DNA of 64,000 nucleotides from Caballeronia pedi. GTDB lineage: Bacteria; Pseudomonadota; Gammaproteobacteria; Burkholderiales; Burkholderiaceae. A program made the translations under genes and the position numbers. The notes under the pieces are model-generated. The model was not told where the DNA came from. It did not search any database and saw nothing but the letters and a program-made list of their open reading frames with translations. Below, one piece after another: positions 27,835 to 38,329 of this stretch. Location of the stretch: contig NZ_FCOE02000001.1 in NCBI RefSeq assembly GCF_001544915.2, positions 62,001 to 126,000 of the forward strand. The letters run 5' to 3'. How positions within the stretch are numbered: the first letter of the stretch is position 1; each line of letters starts with the position of its first letter.

Positions 27835-28421
27835 TGGTCCATATTCGTCGTTTCTTCGCGCTGCTTGTTTTCGCGGCGCTGCTTTCCGCGTGCGAGAAAG
27901 CGCCCGATTTCAAGAATCTCGACATCACCGGCAACAAGCAGTTCGGCAGCGATTTCTCCTTGCCCGATACGCACGGCAAGACGCGCACGCTCGCCGATTT
28001 CAAGGGCAAGGCCGTGGTGCTGTTCTTTGGCTATACGCATTGCCCGGATGTCTGCCCGACGACGCTCGCCGAACTCTCACAGGCCATGCGGCAACTCGGC
28101 GACAAGTCGAAGGACGTGCAGGTGCTGATGGTCACAGTCGATCCGGCGCGCGATACGCCCGAGCTGCTCGGCCAATACGTGGCGGCGTTCAACTCGTCCT
28201 ATGTCGGTTTGCGGCCGGCGAACGATGCGCAGCTCGCGCAACTCGCCAAGGACTTTCGCGTGTACTACGCGAAATCGCAGGGCAAGACGCCCGACGATTA
28301 CACGATGGATCACACTGCCGCGAGCTACGTGTTCGACAAGGACGGCAAGCTGCGTCTGTTCGCCCGCGACGGGCAGGGCGTGGAGCCGTGGGTTCACGAC
28401 CTGAAGCTGTTGATCGACTGA
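27831..28421 (+). CDS. SCO1/SenC family copper chaperone
   Basis: This 196-residue thioredoxin-fold lipoprotein helps build the CuA centre of subunit II. It has a lipoprotein signal ending LLSAC (Cys22), the copper site CPDVCP in [15 protein letters not shown], and the downstream histidine in [11 protein letters not shown]. All three copper ligands are present. It is the last gene of the oxidase cluster and is followed six bases later by a strong terminator. Confidence 0.95.
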   Translation: MMVHIRRFFALLVFAALLSACEKAPDFKNLDITGNKQFGSDFSLPDTHGKTRTLADFKGKAVVLFFGYTHCPDVCPTTLAELSQAMRQLGDKSKDVQVLMVTVDPARDTPELLGQYVAAFNSSYVGLRPANDAQLAQLAKDFRVYYAKSQGKTPDDYTMDHTAASYVFDKDGKLRLFARDGQGVEPWVHDLKLLID

Positions 28422-28426
28422 TTGTT

Positions 28427-28453
28427 AAAGTGGCCCGTGCGGGCCACTTTTTT
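28427..28453 (+). terminator. Terminator of the oxidase assembly operon
   Basis: The stem AAAGTGGCCC/GGGCCACTTT (28427-28436 with 28441-28450), with loop GTGC, is followed by TTT. It lies directly behind the Sco gene. Confidence 0.92.
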
Positions 28454-28601
28454 ATTCAGGCGTCCGCAGGTGATATTCACATGAGCATTCTGTATTTCAC
28501 CCCGCACCAAAGCTGTGCCAACATCCAGCACCCGGTCGACTCGCGCGCCGGAGGCGAATCACGCAATCCCAGCACGAACGCATCATCGAAACAGGAACAC
28601 C

Positions 28602-29414
28602 ATGCAGCGCAGAAATTTGCTCAAAGCCGTTACCGCCGCCGTGGCATCCGCCGCGCTCTTCACGAGCCTCGCCGCTCACGCCGATGACAAAGTCATCAAG
28701 GTCGGCACCATCGGCGGCCCCGACGCGCAGATCTGGCAAGTCGTGCAGAAGGTCGCGAAGCGCGACGGCCTCAACGTGAAGGTGATCGAATTCAACGATT
28801 ACGTTCAGCCGAACGCGGCGCTCGACGCCGGCGATCTCGACGCGAACAGCTTTCAGCATCAGCCGTATCTCGATAGCCAGGTCAAGCAGCGCGGCTACAA
28901 GATCGTGAATGCCGGTCTCACGTATATCTCGCCGCTCGGCGTCTATTCGAAGAAGCTGAAGTCGCTGAAGGATCTGCAGCAAGGCGCGAAGGTCGCAGTG
29001 CCGAACGATCCTTCGAACGAGAATCGCGCGCTTCTGCTGTTGCAATCGCAGGGCGTGATCAAGCTGAAGGCGGGCGCTGGCACGAACGGCAACAACGCGA
29101 CGGCGCTCGACGTGGCAGAGAACCCGAAGAAGATCAAAATTGTCGAACTCGATGCCGCGCAATTGCCCCGCACGCTCGCCGATGTCGATGCCGCCGCGAT
29201 CAACACGAACTTCGCGCTCGCGGCAGGACTGCAACCGGGCAAAGACGCGATCGCGCTCGAAGACGTGCATAGCCCGTACGCGAACCTGATCGCGGTTCGC
29301 GCGAAGGACAAGGATCAGCCTTGGGTGAAGAAGCTGGTCGCGGCTTACCAGTCCGACGATGTGCGCCAGTTCCTCAAGAGCGAATTCAAGGGCTCGGTCG
29401 TGCCTTCGTTCTGA
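28602..29414 (+). CDS. metQ: MetQ/NlpA family substrate-binding protein
   Basis: This 270-residue periplasmic binding protein resembles those of methionine ABC transporters. It has a signal peptide (about 1-26, ending LAAHADD). The family core includes KVIEFNDYVQPNAAL, SFQHQPYLDSQ and VPNDPSNENRALLLL. Most relatives are lipoproteins, but no lipobox cysteine is visible here, so it seems to be released into the periplasm. No metN or metI gene is adjacent, so its permease must be elsewhere. It is monocistronic between two terminators. The ligand (methionine or a related compound) is inferred. Confidence 0.85.
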   Translation: MQRRNLLKAVTAAVASAALFTSLAAHADDKVIKVGTIGGPDAQIWQVVQKVAKRDGLNVKVIEFNDYVQPNAALDAGDLDANSFQHQPYLDSQVKQRGYKIVNAGLTYISPLGVYSKKLKSLKDLQQGAKVAVPNDPSNENRALLLLQSQGVIKLKAGAGTNGNNATALDVAENPKKIKIVELDAAQLPRTLADVDAAAINTNFALAAGLQPGKDAIALEDVHSPYANLIAVRAKDKDQPWVKKLVAAYQSDDVRQFLKSEFKGSVVPSF

Positions 29415-29437
29415 GATCGACTGCTTCGAGTTTCAGT

Positions 29438-29466
29438 AACGGCGTCCCGCGGGACGCCGTTTTTTT
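29438..29466 (+). terminator. Terminator after metQ
   Basis: A 12-bp inverted repeat, AACGGCGTCCCG with CGGGACGCCGTT, is followed by six T. It starts 24 bases after the metQ stop. Confidence 0.9.
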
Positions 29467-29474
29467 ATCGCCAC

Positions 29475-30401
29475 TCAGTCGACCAGAACCTGCTGTAGCT
29501 CGCGCTGCCATACGATGCCCGTTGGCCCCTCCTGCACGGGCGTGAAACCGGTTCGGAGGAATAGCGCGCAAAGGTCTTCCTGAGGTTCGGCCAGGCGGCA
29601 GATAACTTGCTCGTAGCGCGCACCGTGCGCGAAGTTCGTGCATGCCGCGACGAGTTGCTCGCCCAGTCCGCGCCGGCGCGCGCCCGGCTCGACGAACAGC
29701 AGCTCGATGCGCGCCTGAGTTTTGGACTCCGCAGCAAGTATCGCCGCGCCGACGCGCGTGGTGTTGGCGTGCTCCGCCACCCAGCAGGCGATGCGAGGGG
29801 TATTCGCCTGCATGTCGGCAAGGAAACGCGATACCGATTTCGCCGCGTGCGCTTCGCTGAAAAGCTTCGACTTTTCGCCGGAATAGAGATGTACGTGGCG
29901 TTCGATCATCCAGCCGAAGTCTCCGCCGCGCGGCACGCGCAGCCGCGTTTCGCCCTCGCTGTAGGTTGGCGAGAGCAGTCGCTCGACATCCGCCATGGCC
30001 ATGCATAGATGATCGATCTCGGCGGGAGTCAGCCGCTTGAGCAGCGAGGCCGTTTCCACCGAAACGTGGAGGTCGAGCGCGTCAACCTGGGCTTTCGCTT
30101 CGGGGGTGATCCGCAACAGATGCGCGCGGCCGTCCGATTCGTTCTTTCGCCGCACCACGAGGCCGAGCTTCTGGAAGTTGTTGATCAATCTGCTCAGATA
30201 GCCCGTGTCCAACCCCAGGTTGCGCGACAGGTCCGCGGCCGTGGTGGCGCGCCCCTGCGCCAGCTCATGGAGAATCCGCACTTCGGTCAATGAAAAGTTG
30301 CTTTTATGCAGCCGTTCGTGAAGCGCGCCAGTATGGCGTGCGTAGAAACGATTGAAGCGGCGCACCGCTTCGACGGCCCGGCTCGGATCAGGACAACCCA
30401 T
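29475..30401 (-). CDS. MarR-type regulator fused to a GNAT acetyltransferase
   Basis: This 308-residue protein has two parts. Residues about 1-145 form a MarR winged helix (LTEVRILHELAQ, TTAADLSRNLGLDTGYLSRLI, then KNESDGRAHLLRIT). Residues about 155-308 form a GNAT domain, with the acetyl-CoA loop around VEPGARRRGLGEQLV and LFLRTGFTPVQEG. Such fusions are known in Actinobacteria and Proteobacteria, but their substrates are mostly unknown. The gene stands alone, upstream of an AT-richer spacer, and shares none with the nag operon that diverges from it. No typical operator was identified. Confidence 0.88.
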   Translation of the reverse strand: MGCPDPSRAVEAVRRFNRFYARHTGALHERLHKSNFSLTEVRILHELAQGRATTAADLSRNLGLDTGYLSRLINNFQKLGLVVRRKNESDGRAHLLRITPEAKAQVDALDLHVSVETASLLKRLTPAEIDHLCMAMADVERLLSPTYSEGETRLRVPRGGDFGWMIERHVHLYSGEKSKLFSEAHAAKSVSRFLADMQANTPRIACWVAEHANTTRVGAAILAAESKTQARIELLFVEPGARRRGLGEQLVAACTNFAHGARYEQVICRLAEPQEDLCALFLRTGFTPVQEGPTGIVWQRELQQVLVD

Positions 30402-30719
30402 CGCTTAAGTCTCTCTCAGTTTTGTTGAAATTGATTGTGAATCCGAATTAATGAAAACATTGTGCCAAAGAAGCACGACCGTGCGAATACGAAAATGCCC
30501 GAAAAATGGGTAAAAAGGCAATGAAGGAGCCAATTCGTCAACTGGGCTGCCATTCGGGTAAGTCCCGATAGCGGAAATGTTCCGCCCAGTTCTGCTAAAC
30601 ATATTTTAACTCATTGATTTAAATAGAATTTTGACGTTTGGCCTAAGGGTCTGCGTTAGCGTTGACTGGTATTATGTTGGTTATATAATGGGCTCCAATT
30701 CAGCAAACGAGACGGCCCG
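30402..30719. other. AT-richer divergent intergenic region
   Basis: This 318-base gap between the MarR-GNAT gene and the GntR regulator is clearly richer in A and T than its surroundings. It holds the nagR promoter at 30662-30689. On the minus strand, near 30459-30474, a TGGCAC-AATGT-TTTCA sequence resembles a sigma54 promoter but lacks the GC of the -12 element. A small hairpin, GCGGAA/TTCCGC, occurs near 30571-30586. No open frame looks genuine. Confidence 0.55.
30662..30689 (+). promoter_or_regulatory. Sigma70-type promoter of the GlcNAc operon
   Basis: TTGACT (30662-30667) and a perfect TATAAT (30684-30689) are 16 bases apart and 30 bases before the GntR gene. The spacer contains a near-direct repeat, TGGTATTAT and TGGTTATAT, which might be the operator of the regulator encoded next. 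This is a guess from position. Confidence 0.7.
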
Positions 30720-31454
30720 ATGGAGCATGGCTGGCAGGATTTGACGCCCGACGCGGGTAGCGATACACCGCTTTATCTCCAGTTGGCGTCGCGTCTTGCC
30801 ACGGCGATCCACGCCGGCAACTGGACGGCCGGCGAGGCGCTGCCCTCGGAGCGCACGCTGTCGGAGCGTGTCGGGGTGTCGCGCATCACGGCGAGAAAGG
30901 CCATCGCGCTGCTCGTCGAGCAAGGCTTGATCCGGCGTGTGCGCGGTGCGGGCAGTTTCATCACGCCGCGCGTCGAAGATCCGCTTTCCCGGCTCACCGG
31001 TTTCACCAGAAAGATGGAGCAACGCGGTTTCAGGCCGGATTCGATCTGGCTCGATCGCGGACTGCGAGCAGCGAATCGCGATGAAACGGTGCGTCTGGGC
31101 CTGTTGCCAGGCGCGGCCGTTGCGAGCCTGCGACGGCTGCGGCGCGCGGACGGCATCGTGATGGCGGTCGAGCAATCGACGCTGCCGGTGGCCGTCGTGC
31201 CGGACCCGCTTGCCATTGGCGCTTCGCTGTATCGGTATCTGGAGGAGCGTGGGTCGTCCGTGGTGCGCGCGCTGCAGCACTTCCGCGCGGTGAATGCGGG
31301 CGCGGAAGTCGCGCGGCTGATGGGCGTGGCGCCGCGCGCGGCGCTCCTCGTGATCACGCGGATCGGCTATTCGACGGACCAGCGCGCGATCGAATTGACG
31401 GATACCTACTGCCGCGACGACTACTACGACTTCGTCGCGGAGTTGCACAGATAA
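30720..31454 (+). CDS. GntR/HutC family regulator of GlcNAc use
   Basis: This 244-residue transcription factor has an N-terminal GntR winged helix (LYLQLASRLATAI, GEALPSERTLSERVGVSRITARKAI) and a C-terminal UTRA effector domain (from about residue 95). It has the layout of NagR, NagQ and DasR, which respond to glucosamine or N-acetylglucosamine phosphates. It heads the nagA-deaminase-IIA/HPr/EI-nagE genes on the same strand, so it most likely represses them and itself. A clear sigma70-type promoter lies just upstream. Confidence 0.87.
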   Translation: MEHGWQDLTPDAGSDTPLYLQLASRLATAIHAGNWTAGEALPSERTLSERVGVSRITARKAIALLVEQGLIRRVRGAGSFITPRVEDPLSRLTGFTRKMEQRGFRPDSIWLDRGLRAANRDETVRLGLLPGAAVASLRRLRRADGIVMAVEQSTLPVAVVPDPLAIGASLYRYLEERGSSVVRALQHFRAVNAGAEVARLMGVAPRAALLVITRIGYSTDQRAIELTDTYCRDDYYDFVAELHR

Positions 31455-31618
31455 GCGTCGGCACAGACGCGCAGCACCCGAGACGCATCAAAAGAGCAAA
31501 CAAGAGAACGAGAGGACCCAAGGAAGCCGTTCGCTTATTTCGCGACGAAAGCCTGCTCGCAGCACGGCGCGGACGGCACTGAACCTCATCCATGCATCGC
31601 GTACTTCCAGAGAAACTC

Positions 31619-32722
31619 ATGCTGAAAGGAAACATACTCACGACCGACGGCTGGATCCACGGCTCGGTCCGCTTCGAGAACGGCCGTGTGACGGCGCTCG
31701 AAGGCCATATCGCCGATCCGCTCGCCAACGACGCGCCGTACATCCTGCCGGGCTTCATCGACCTGCACGTGCACGGCGGCGGCGGGCGCGACATCATGGA
31801 AGGCGGCGATGCGGCGGACACCGTCGCGCGCCAGCACGCGCAGCACGGCACCACGAGCCTGCTCGCCACCACCATGACCGCGCCGCGCGACGAACTCATG
31901 GAAGTCGTCGCGGGCCTGGGCGAACAGGCGAAACACCGTGCCGCCGGCGGCGCGCGCATGCTGGGCGTGCATCTGGAAGGTCCGTACATCAATCCGGGCA
32001 AACTGGGCGCGCAGCCCGACGCGGCCGCTGTCGCGGTGCGCGATGAAGTGCTGAAATACCTCGAACTCGCGCCGATTCGCGTCGTGACGATTGCGCCGGA
32101 AATCTCCGGCCATCTCGACATCATTTCCGAACTGGCCGCGCGCGGCGTGCGCGTGCAGCTAGGCCATTCGCTCGGCACCTACGACGACGCCGTCAACGCG
32201 CTCAAGCACGGCGCGCGCGGTTTCACGCATCTGTTCAACGCGATGTCGCCGCTGCATCACCGCGACCCCGGCATGGTCGGCGCGGCGCTCGCGCACGCGG
32301 AATACGCCGAACTCATTCCCGATCTGCTGCACGTGCATCCGGGCGCCATCCGCGCCGCGATGCGCGCGATCCCGCGTCTGTATGTCGTGACCGACAGCAC
32401 GTCGGCGGCCGGCATGCCCGACGGCGAATATCGCCTGGGCAGCCAGCATGTCACCAAATGCATGGGCGGCGTGCGTCTCGCGGACGGCACGCTCGCCGGC
32501 AGCACGCTGACCATGGATCAGGCGCTGCGCAATCTCGTGTCGCTGGGCATTCCGCTCGCGGACGTCTCGAATCGCCTGTCGCGTTTCCCCGCCGACTATC
32601 TCGGACTCGAAGACCGCGGCCGCATCGCGCGCGGCGCGTGGGCCGACCTCGTCGTGCTCGACCGGGAACACGCGCTGACCGCCACGTATGTCGAAGGAGA
32701 ATCAATTGTCGAATATGCTTAA
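31619..32722 (+). CDS. nagA: N-acetylglucosamine-6-phosphate deacetylase
   Basis: This 367-residue metal-dependent amidohydrolase removes acetate from GlcNAc-6-phosphate. The metal motif FIDLHVHGGGG, GVHLEGPYINP, the LGHSLGTYDD histidine and the catalytic aspartate region VVTDSTSAAGMP are all visible. The ATG at 31619 is preferred because AGAGAAA lies just upstream; an ATG 27 bases earlier has no ribosome site. Its product feeds the SIS-domain deaminase, whose start lies inside the nagA 3' end. Confidence 0.95.
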   Translation: MLKGNILTTDGWIHGSVRFENGRVTALEGHIADPLANDAPYILPGFIDLHVHGGGGRDIMEGGDAADTVARQHAQHGTTSLLATTMTAPRDELMEVVAGLGEQAKHRAAGGARMLGVHLEGPYINPGKLGAQPDAAAVAVRDEVLKYLELAPIRVVTIAPEISGHLDIISELAARGVRVQLGHSLGTYDDAVNALKHGARGFTHLFNAMSPLHHRDPGMVGAALAHAEYAELIPDLLHVHPGAIRAAMRAIPRLYVVTDSTSAAGMPDGEYRLGSQHVTKCMGGVRLADGTLAGSTLTMDQALRNLVSLGIPLADVSNRLSRFPADYLGLEDRGRIARGAWADLVVLDREHALTATYVEGESIVEYA

Positions 32723-33722
32723 TGAAGCGCTGGAGTCCGCCGACGTCGTCGCGGCCCAGCTCGCCGATACCTCGTCTATCGAAGCGCTCGCGGTCAAGCT
32801 CGCCGAGCAGCCGCGCCATGTCGCGCTGACGGTCGCGCGCGGCAGCTCGGACCACGCCGCCAGTTATTTCGCCAGCCTCGCGATGAGCCGCATCGGCATT
32901 CCGGTTGCGTCGCTGCCGATGTCGGTCGCCACGCTCCAGCAGGCGCCGTTGCGTGTCTCCGGACAACTCGCGGTCGCGTTCTCGCAATCGGGCAAGAGTC
33001 CCGATCTCGTCGGCACGATGCAGGCGCTGCGCGACGCGGGCGCGTTCACCGTCGCGGCCGTCAACGTCACCGGTTCGCCGCTCGAAAGCGCGTGCGAATA
33101 CTTCCTGCCGCTGCTCGCCGGCCCTGAATTGTCGGTGGCCGCGACCAAGAGCTATATCGCGATGCTGTCGCTGTCGGCCATCGTGATCGCGCACGTTCAG
33201 CGCGACGTCGAATTGCTCAACGCGCTCAAGTCGCTGCCGGACGCGTTGCGCGCCGCGGGCAAGCTCGACTGGACGCGCGCCGTGAACGAGCTGAAGGACG
33301 TCGATCGCATGATCGTGATCGGCCGTGGCCTCGGCCTCGCCATCGCGCAGGAAGCCGCGCTCAAGCTGAAGGAAACCTCGGGCATCCAGGCCGAAGCGTT
33401 CTCCAGCGCGGAAGTGCGTCACGGTCCGATGGAAATCATCGACAAGGACTATCCGCTGCTCGTGTTCGCGCCGCGCGGGCCGGAGCAGGCGGGGCTGATC
33501 CAGCTTGCCGCCGACATGCGCGCTCGTGGCGCGCGCGTACTGCTCGCCGCGCCGAACGACGTCGCGGACGCGGAGCTGCCGCTCGTCGCCACCGATCACC
33601 CGGCGCTCGATCCGATCGCCACGATTCTTTCCTTCTATGTGATGGCCGCGGGTCTGGCCGCCGCGCGCGGGCGTAATCCCGACGCGCCGCGCCACCTGAA
33701 CAAGGTCACCGAAACCCATTGA
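32706..33722 (+). CDS. SIS-domain glucosamine-6-phosphate deaminase (NagB-II type)
   Basis: This 338-residue protein has two SIS sugar-isomerase domains. The first has ARGSSDHAASYFASLA and the second GRGLGLAIAQEAALKLKE with EVRHGPMEI. It resembles the isomerase half of GlmS without the glutaminase half. In GlcNAc operons lacking classical nagB this family acts as the deaminase producing fructose-6-phosphate. A TTG at 32706 was chosen, as AAGGAGA ends six bases before it; ATG codons at 32688 and 32715 are alternatives. It overlaps the end of nagA by 17 bases. Confidence 0.88.
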   Translation: MSNMLNEALESADVVAAQLADTSSIEALAVKLAEQPRHVALTVARGSSDHAASYFASLAMSRIGIPVASLPMSVATLQQAPLRVSGQLAVAFSQSGKSPDLVGTMQALRDAGAFTVAAVNVTGSPLESACEYFLPLLAGPELSVAATKSYIAMLSLSAIVIAHVQRDVELLNALKSLPDALRAAGKLDWTRAVNELKDVDRMIVIGRGLGLAIAQEAALKLKETSGIQAEAFSSAEVRHGPMEIIDKDYPLLVFAPRGPEQAGLIQLAADMRARGARVLLAAPNDVADAELPLVATDHPALDPIATILSFYVMAAGLAAARGRNPDAPRHLNKVTETH

Positions 33723-33734
33723 GTGAGCTAGCCG

Positions 33735-36323
33735 ATGCGCCGTGCCGAGGAGTCACTGTTGAACCATTCCATCGATAACCCGAACGAGGTCGTGTTGCTT
33801 GCGCCGTTCACCGGTCCCGTCGTGCCGTTGGCCGACGTGCCGGACCCCGTGTTCGCCGAAGGCATGTTCGGCGACGGCATCGGCATCGATCCGCTCGATA
33901 ACGTGCTCGTCTCGCCCTGCGACGGCACGATCACGCATCTCGCCCGCACGCATCACGCGGTGACGCTGCGCACGAAAGAGGGCGCGGAGATCCTCGTGCA
34001 TATCGGCATCGACACGGTCGGGCTGGGCGGCAAGGGTTTCGCGCCGATGATCGAACAAGGCGCAACCGTGCGCGCGGGCCAGCCGCTCATCGAGTTCGAT
34101 GCGGATTTCGTCGCGCAACACGCGCCGAGCCTCGTCTCGGTGATCGCGGTCGCCAACGGCGATGCGTTCGATGTCGTCGAGCGCGCCGGGCGCGGCATGC
34201 TGAACGCGGGCGCCCGCTTGCTGGTCTTGCGCGCGAAGCAAGGCGAGAAGGCGGAAACCGCGCGCTCCGGCGCGCTCGTCACGGAAGAAGCGCGCCGCAG
34301 CCTGACGCTCGCGCATGCGGGCGGTCTGCACGCGCGTCCGGCGGCGCGGGCGCGCGAAGCCGCGCGCGGTTTCGACGCCAAGGTCGAAGTGCGCTACGAA
34401 GGCAGGAAGGCGCCGGTGGAGAGCGTGGTCGGCCTGCTCGGGCTCGGTGCGGGCGAGGGCTCGACCATCGAACTGGTCGGTATCGGCCCTCAGGCGCAAC
34501 AGGCCGTCGAAGCCGTCGCCGCCGAATTGTTGCGCGCGGCGCTGGGCGAAGTCGAAGAGACGCCCGCGCGCGCGAAGTCGCCTGCGCCGGTCGCGAAGGC
34601 GGCCGCTGCGGGCGAGCCGCTGCCGCCGAATACGCTGGCGGGCGTGTGCGCGGCGCCGGGCATCGCGGTCGGCAAGCTGGTGCGCTGGGACGATCAGGAC
34701 ATCGTGCCGCCGGAACAAGCGAGCGGCCAGTCGGCGGCGGAAAGCCGTGCGCTGGATAAAGCGATCGCGCAGGTCGATGCCGATCTCGACGAAACCGTGC
34801 GCACCGCGTCGCAACGCGGCGCGGTCGGCGAAGCGGGCATTTTCGCGGTGCATCGCGTGCTGCTCGAAGACCCGACGCTCATCGACGCCGCGCGCGATCT
34901 GATCAGCCTCGGCAAGAGCGCGGGCTTCGCGTGGCGCGAGGCGATCCGCGCGCAGATCGCGTTGCTGTCGAACGTGCAGGACGAGCTGCTCGCCGAACGC
35001 GCGGCCGATCTGCGCGACATCGAAAAGCGCGTGTTGCGCGCGCTCGGTCTCACGAACACGGCGGCGCGCGAATTGCCGCAGGAAACCGTGCTCGCGGCCA
35101 CCGAGTTCACGCCGTCCGATCTGTCGTCGATCGACCGCACGCGCGTCACCGCGCTCGTGATGGCGCGCGGCGGCGCGACCTCGCACGCGGCGATCATCGC
35201 GCGGCAGGTCGGCATTCCGGCGCTCGTCGCCATCGGCGATGCGCTGCACGCGATTCCCGAAGGCACGCAAGTGGTCGTGGACGCGTCCGCGGGCCGCATC
35301 GAACATGCGCCGACGCAACTCGACGTCGAACGGGCGCGCGCCGAACGCGAGCGGCTCGCGAACGTGCGTGAGGCGAATCGCAAGATGTCGCAGGAAGCGT
35401 CATCGACGAAGGACGGACGCCCTATCGAAGTGGCCGCGAACATCGCCACGCTCGACGACGCGAAAGCCGCCGTCGAAAACGGCGCCGACGCGGTCGGCCT
35501 GCTGCGCACCGAACTGCTGTTCATCCATCGCCAGTCGGCGCCGACGGTCGAGGAGCACGCGCAAAGCTATCAGGGCATCGTCGATGCATTGCAGGGCCGC
35601 ACCGCGATTATCCGCACGCTCGATGTCGGCGCGGACAAGGAAGTCGACTATCTGACGCTGCCGCCTGAAGAAAACCCGGCGCTCGGCCTTCGCGGCATCC
35701 GTCTCGCGCAAGTGCGCCCCGATCTGCTCGACGACCAGTTGCGCGGCCTGCTCGCCGTGAAGCCGCTCGGCACGGTGCGCATCCTTCTGCCGATGGTGAC
35801 CGATGCCGGCGAACTGCAGCGTCTGCGCGCGCGCATCGACGAACTGGCGCGCGAAGCGGGCCGCACCGAGCCGATCGAAGTGGGCGTGATGATCGAAGTG
35901 CCCTCGGCGGCGCTGCTCGCCGATCAACTCGCGAAGTACGCGGATTTCCTCTCGATCGGCACCAACGACCTCACGCAGTACACGCTCGCGATGGACCGCT
36001 GCCAGCCCGATCTCGCCGCGCAGTCCGACGGCCTGCATCCCGCCGTGCTGCGTCTCATCAAGGTGGCCGTGCAGGGCGCGGAAAAGCACGGCAAGTGGGT
36101 CGGCGTGTGCGGCGCGCTCGGCGGCGATCCGGTCGCGGCGCCGTTGCTCGTCGGTCTCGGCGTGACCGAATTGTCGGTCGATCCGGGTTCCGTGCCCGGC
36201 ATCAAGGCGCGCGTGCGCAATCTCGATTACCAACTGTGCCGTCAGCGCGCCGAGGACTGCCTCGCGCTCGAATCGGCGCAGGCAGTAAGAGCGGCAAGCC
36301 GCGAAATCTGGCCGCAGGACTGA
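33735..36323 (+). CDS. PTS IIA-HPr-enzyme I fusion (multiphosphoryl transfer protein)
   Basis: This 862-residue protein joins three PTS modules. A IIA-Glc-type domain (about 18-165) carries phosphohistidine His89 in ILVHIGIDTVGLGGKGF. An HPr domain (about 187-275) has His199 in GGLHARPAARA. An enzyme I domain (about 298-862) has His484 in ARGGATSHAAII, plus GTNDLTQYTLAMDR and VCGALGGDP. It can carry phosphate from PEP to the NagE IIB domain without the general EI and HPr. A TTG at 33759, after GAGGAG, is a plausible alternative start. It follows the deaminase by 12 bases. A fructose-type role is unlikely because the IIA is glucose-type. Confidence 0.93.
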   Translation: MRRAEESLLNHSIDNPNEVVLLAPFTGPVVPLADVPDPVFAEGMFGDGIGIDPLDNVLVSPCDGTITHLARTHHAVTLRTKEGAEILVHIGIDTVGLGGKGFAPMIEQGATVRAGQPLIEFDADFVAQHAPSLVSVIAVANGDAFDVVERAGRGMLNAGARLLVLRAKQGEKAETARSGALVTEEARRSLTLAHAGGLHARPAARAREAARGFDAKVEVRYEGRKAPVESVVGLLGLGAGEGSTIELVGIGPQAQQAVEAVAAELLRAALGEVEETPARAKSPAPVAKAAAAGEPLPPNTLAGVCAAPGIAVGKLVRWDDQDIVPPEQASGQSAAESRALDKAIAQVDADLDETVRTASQRGAVGEAGIFAVHRVLLEDPTLIDAARDLISLGKSAGFAWREAIRAQIALLSNVQDELLAERAADLRDIEKRVLRALGLTNTAARELPQETVLAATEFTPSDLSSIDRTRVTALVMARGGATSHAAIIARQVGIPALVAIGDALHAIPEGTQVVVDASAGRIEHAPTQLDVERARAERERLANVREANRKMSQEASSTKDGRPIEVAANIATLDDAKAAVENGADAVGLLRTELLFIHRQSAPTVEEHAQSYQGIVDALQGRTAIIRTLDVGADKEVDYLTLPPEENPALGLRGIRLAQVRPDLLDDQLRGLLAVKPLGTVRILLPMVTDAGELQRLRARIDELAREAGRTEPIEVGVMIEVPSAALLADQLAKYADFLSIGTNDLTQYTLAMDRCQPDLAAQSDGLHPAVLRLIKVAVQGAEKHGKWVGVCGALGGDPVAAPLLVGLGVTELSVDPGSVPGIKARVRNLDYQLCRQRAEDCLALESAQAVRAASREIWPQD

Positions 36324-36408
36324 ACGTCCGTCCTTCTGACAGATTCGCGGAGCCTTTTTCGCAATCCCCCAAGCAGTAACGACAAGACTTATATTTTTGG
36401 AGAACCCG

Positions 36409-38193
<1,785 letters not shown>

Positions 38194-38216
38194 TGCGGTA
38201 ATCGATGGTTGAAAAC

Positions 38217-38247
38217 AAACGGCACCTTCGGGTGCCGTTTGTTTTTT
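38217..38247 (+). terminator. Terminator of the GlcNAc operon
   Basis: The stem AAACGGCACC/GGTGCCGTTT (38217-38226 with 38231-38240) encloses a stable TTCG tetraloop, and is followed by GTTTTTT. Confidence 0.93.
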
Positions 38248-38267
38248 CAGAGCAAGGCAGGCGCAAA

Positions 38268-38300
38268 GAAAAAGCCCGCCGTCTCATCGACGGCGGGCTT
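38268..38300 (-). terminator. Terminator of rpoH
   Basis: A 12-bp stem, AAGCCCGCCGTC and its complement (38272-38283 with 38289-38300), has a five-base loop. On the minus strand it is followed by a T run (A run at 38269-38273). It lies 30 bases beyond the rpoH stop. Confidence 0.9.
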
Positions 38301-38329
38301 CGCAACTTCTGCTACGGCACAGTCAGGTA

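Noticed and set aside
28454..28601. Methionine riboswitch in the metQ leader
   Set aside because: No SAM-riboswitch core, conserved helices or expression-platform terminator could be made out by eye.
30459..30474. Second sigma54-like promoter before the MarR-GNAT gene
   Set aside because: The -24 TGGCAC is perfect, but the -12 lacks the invariant GC, so the match could be chance.
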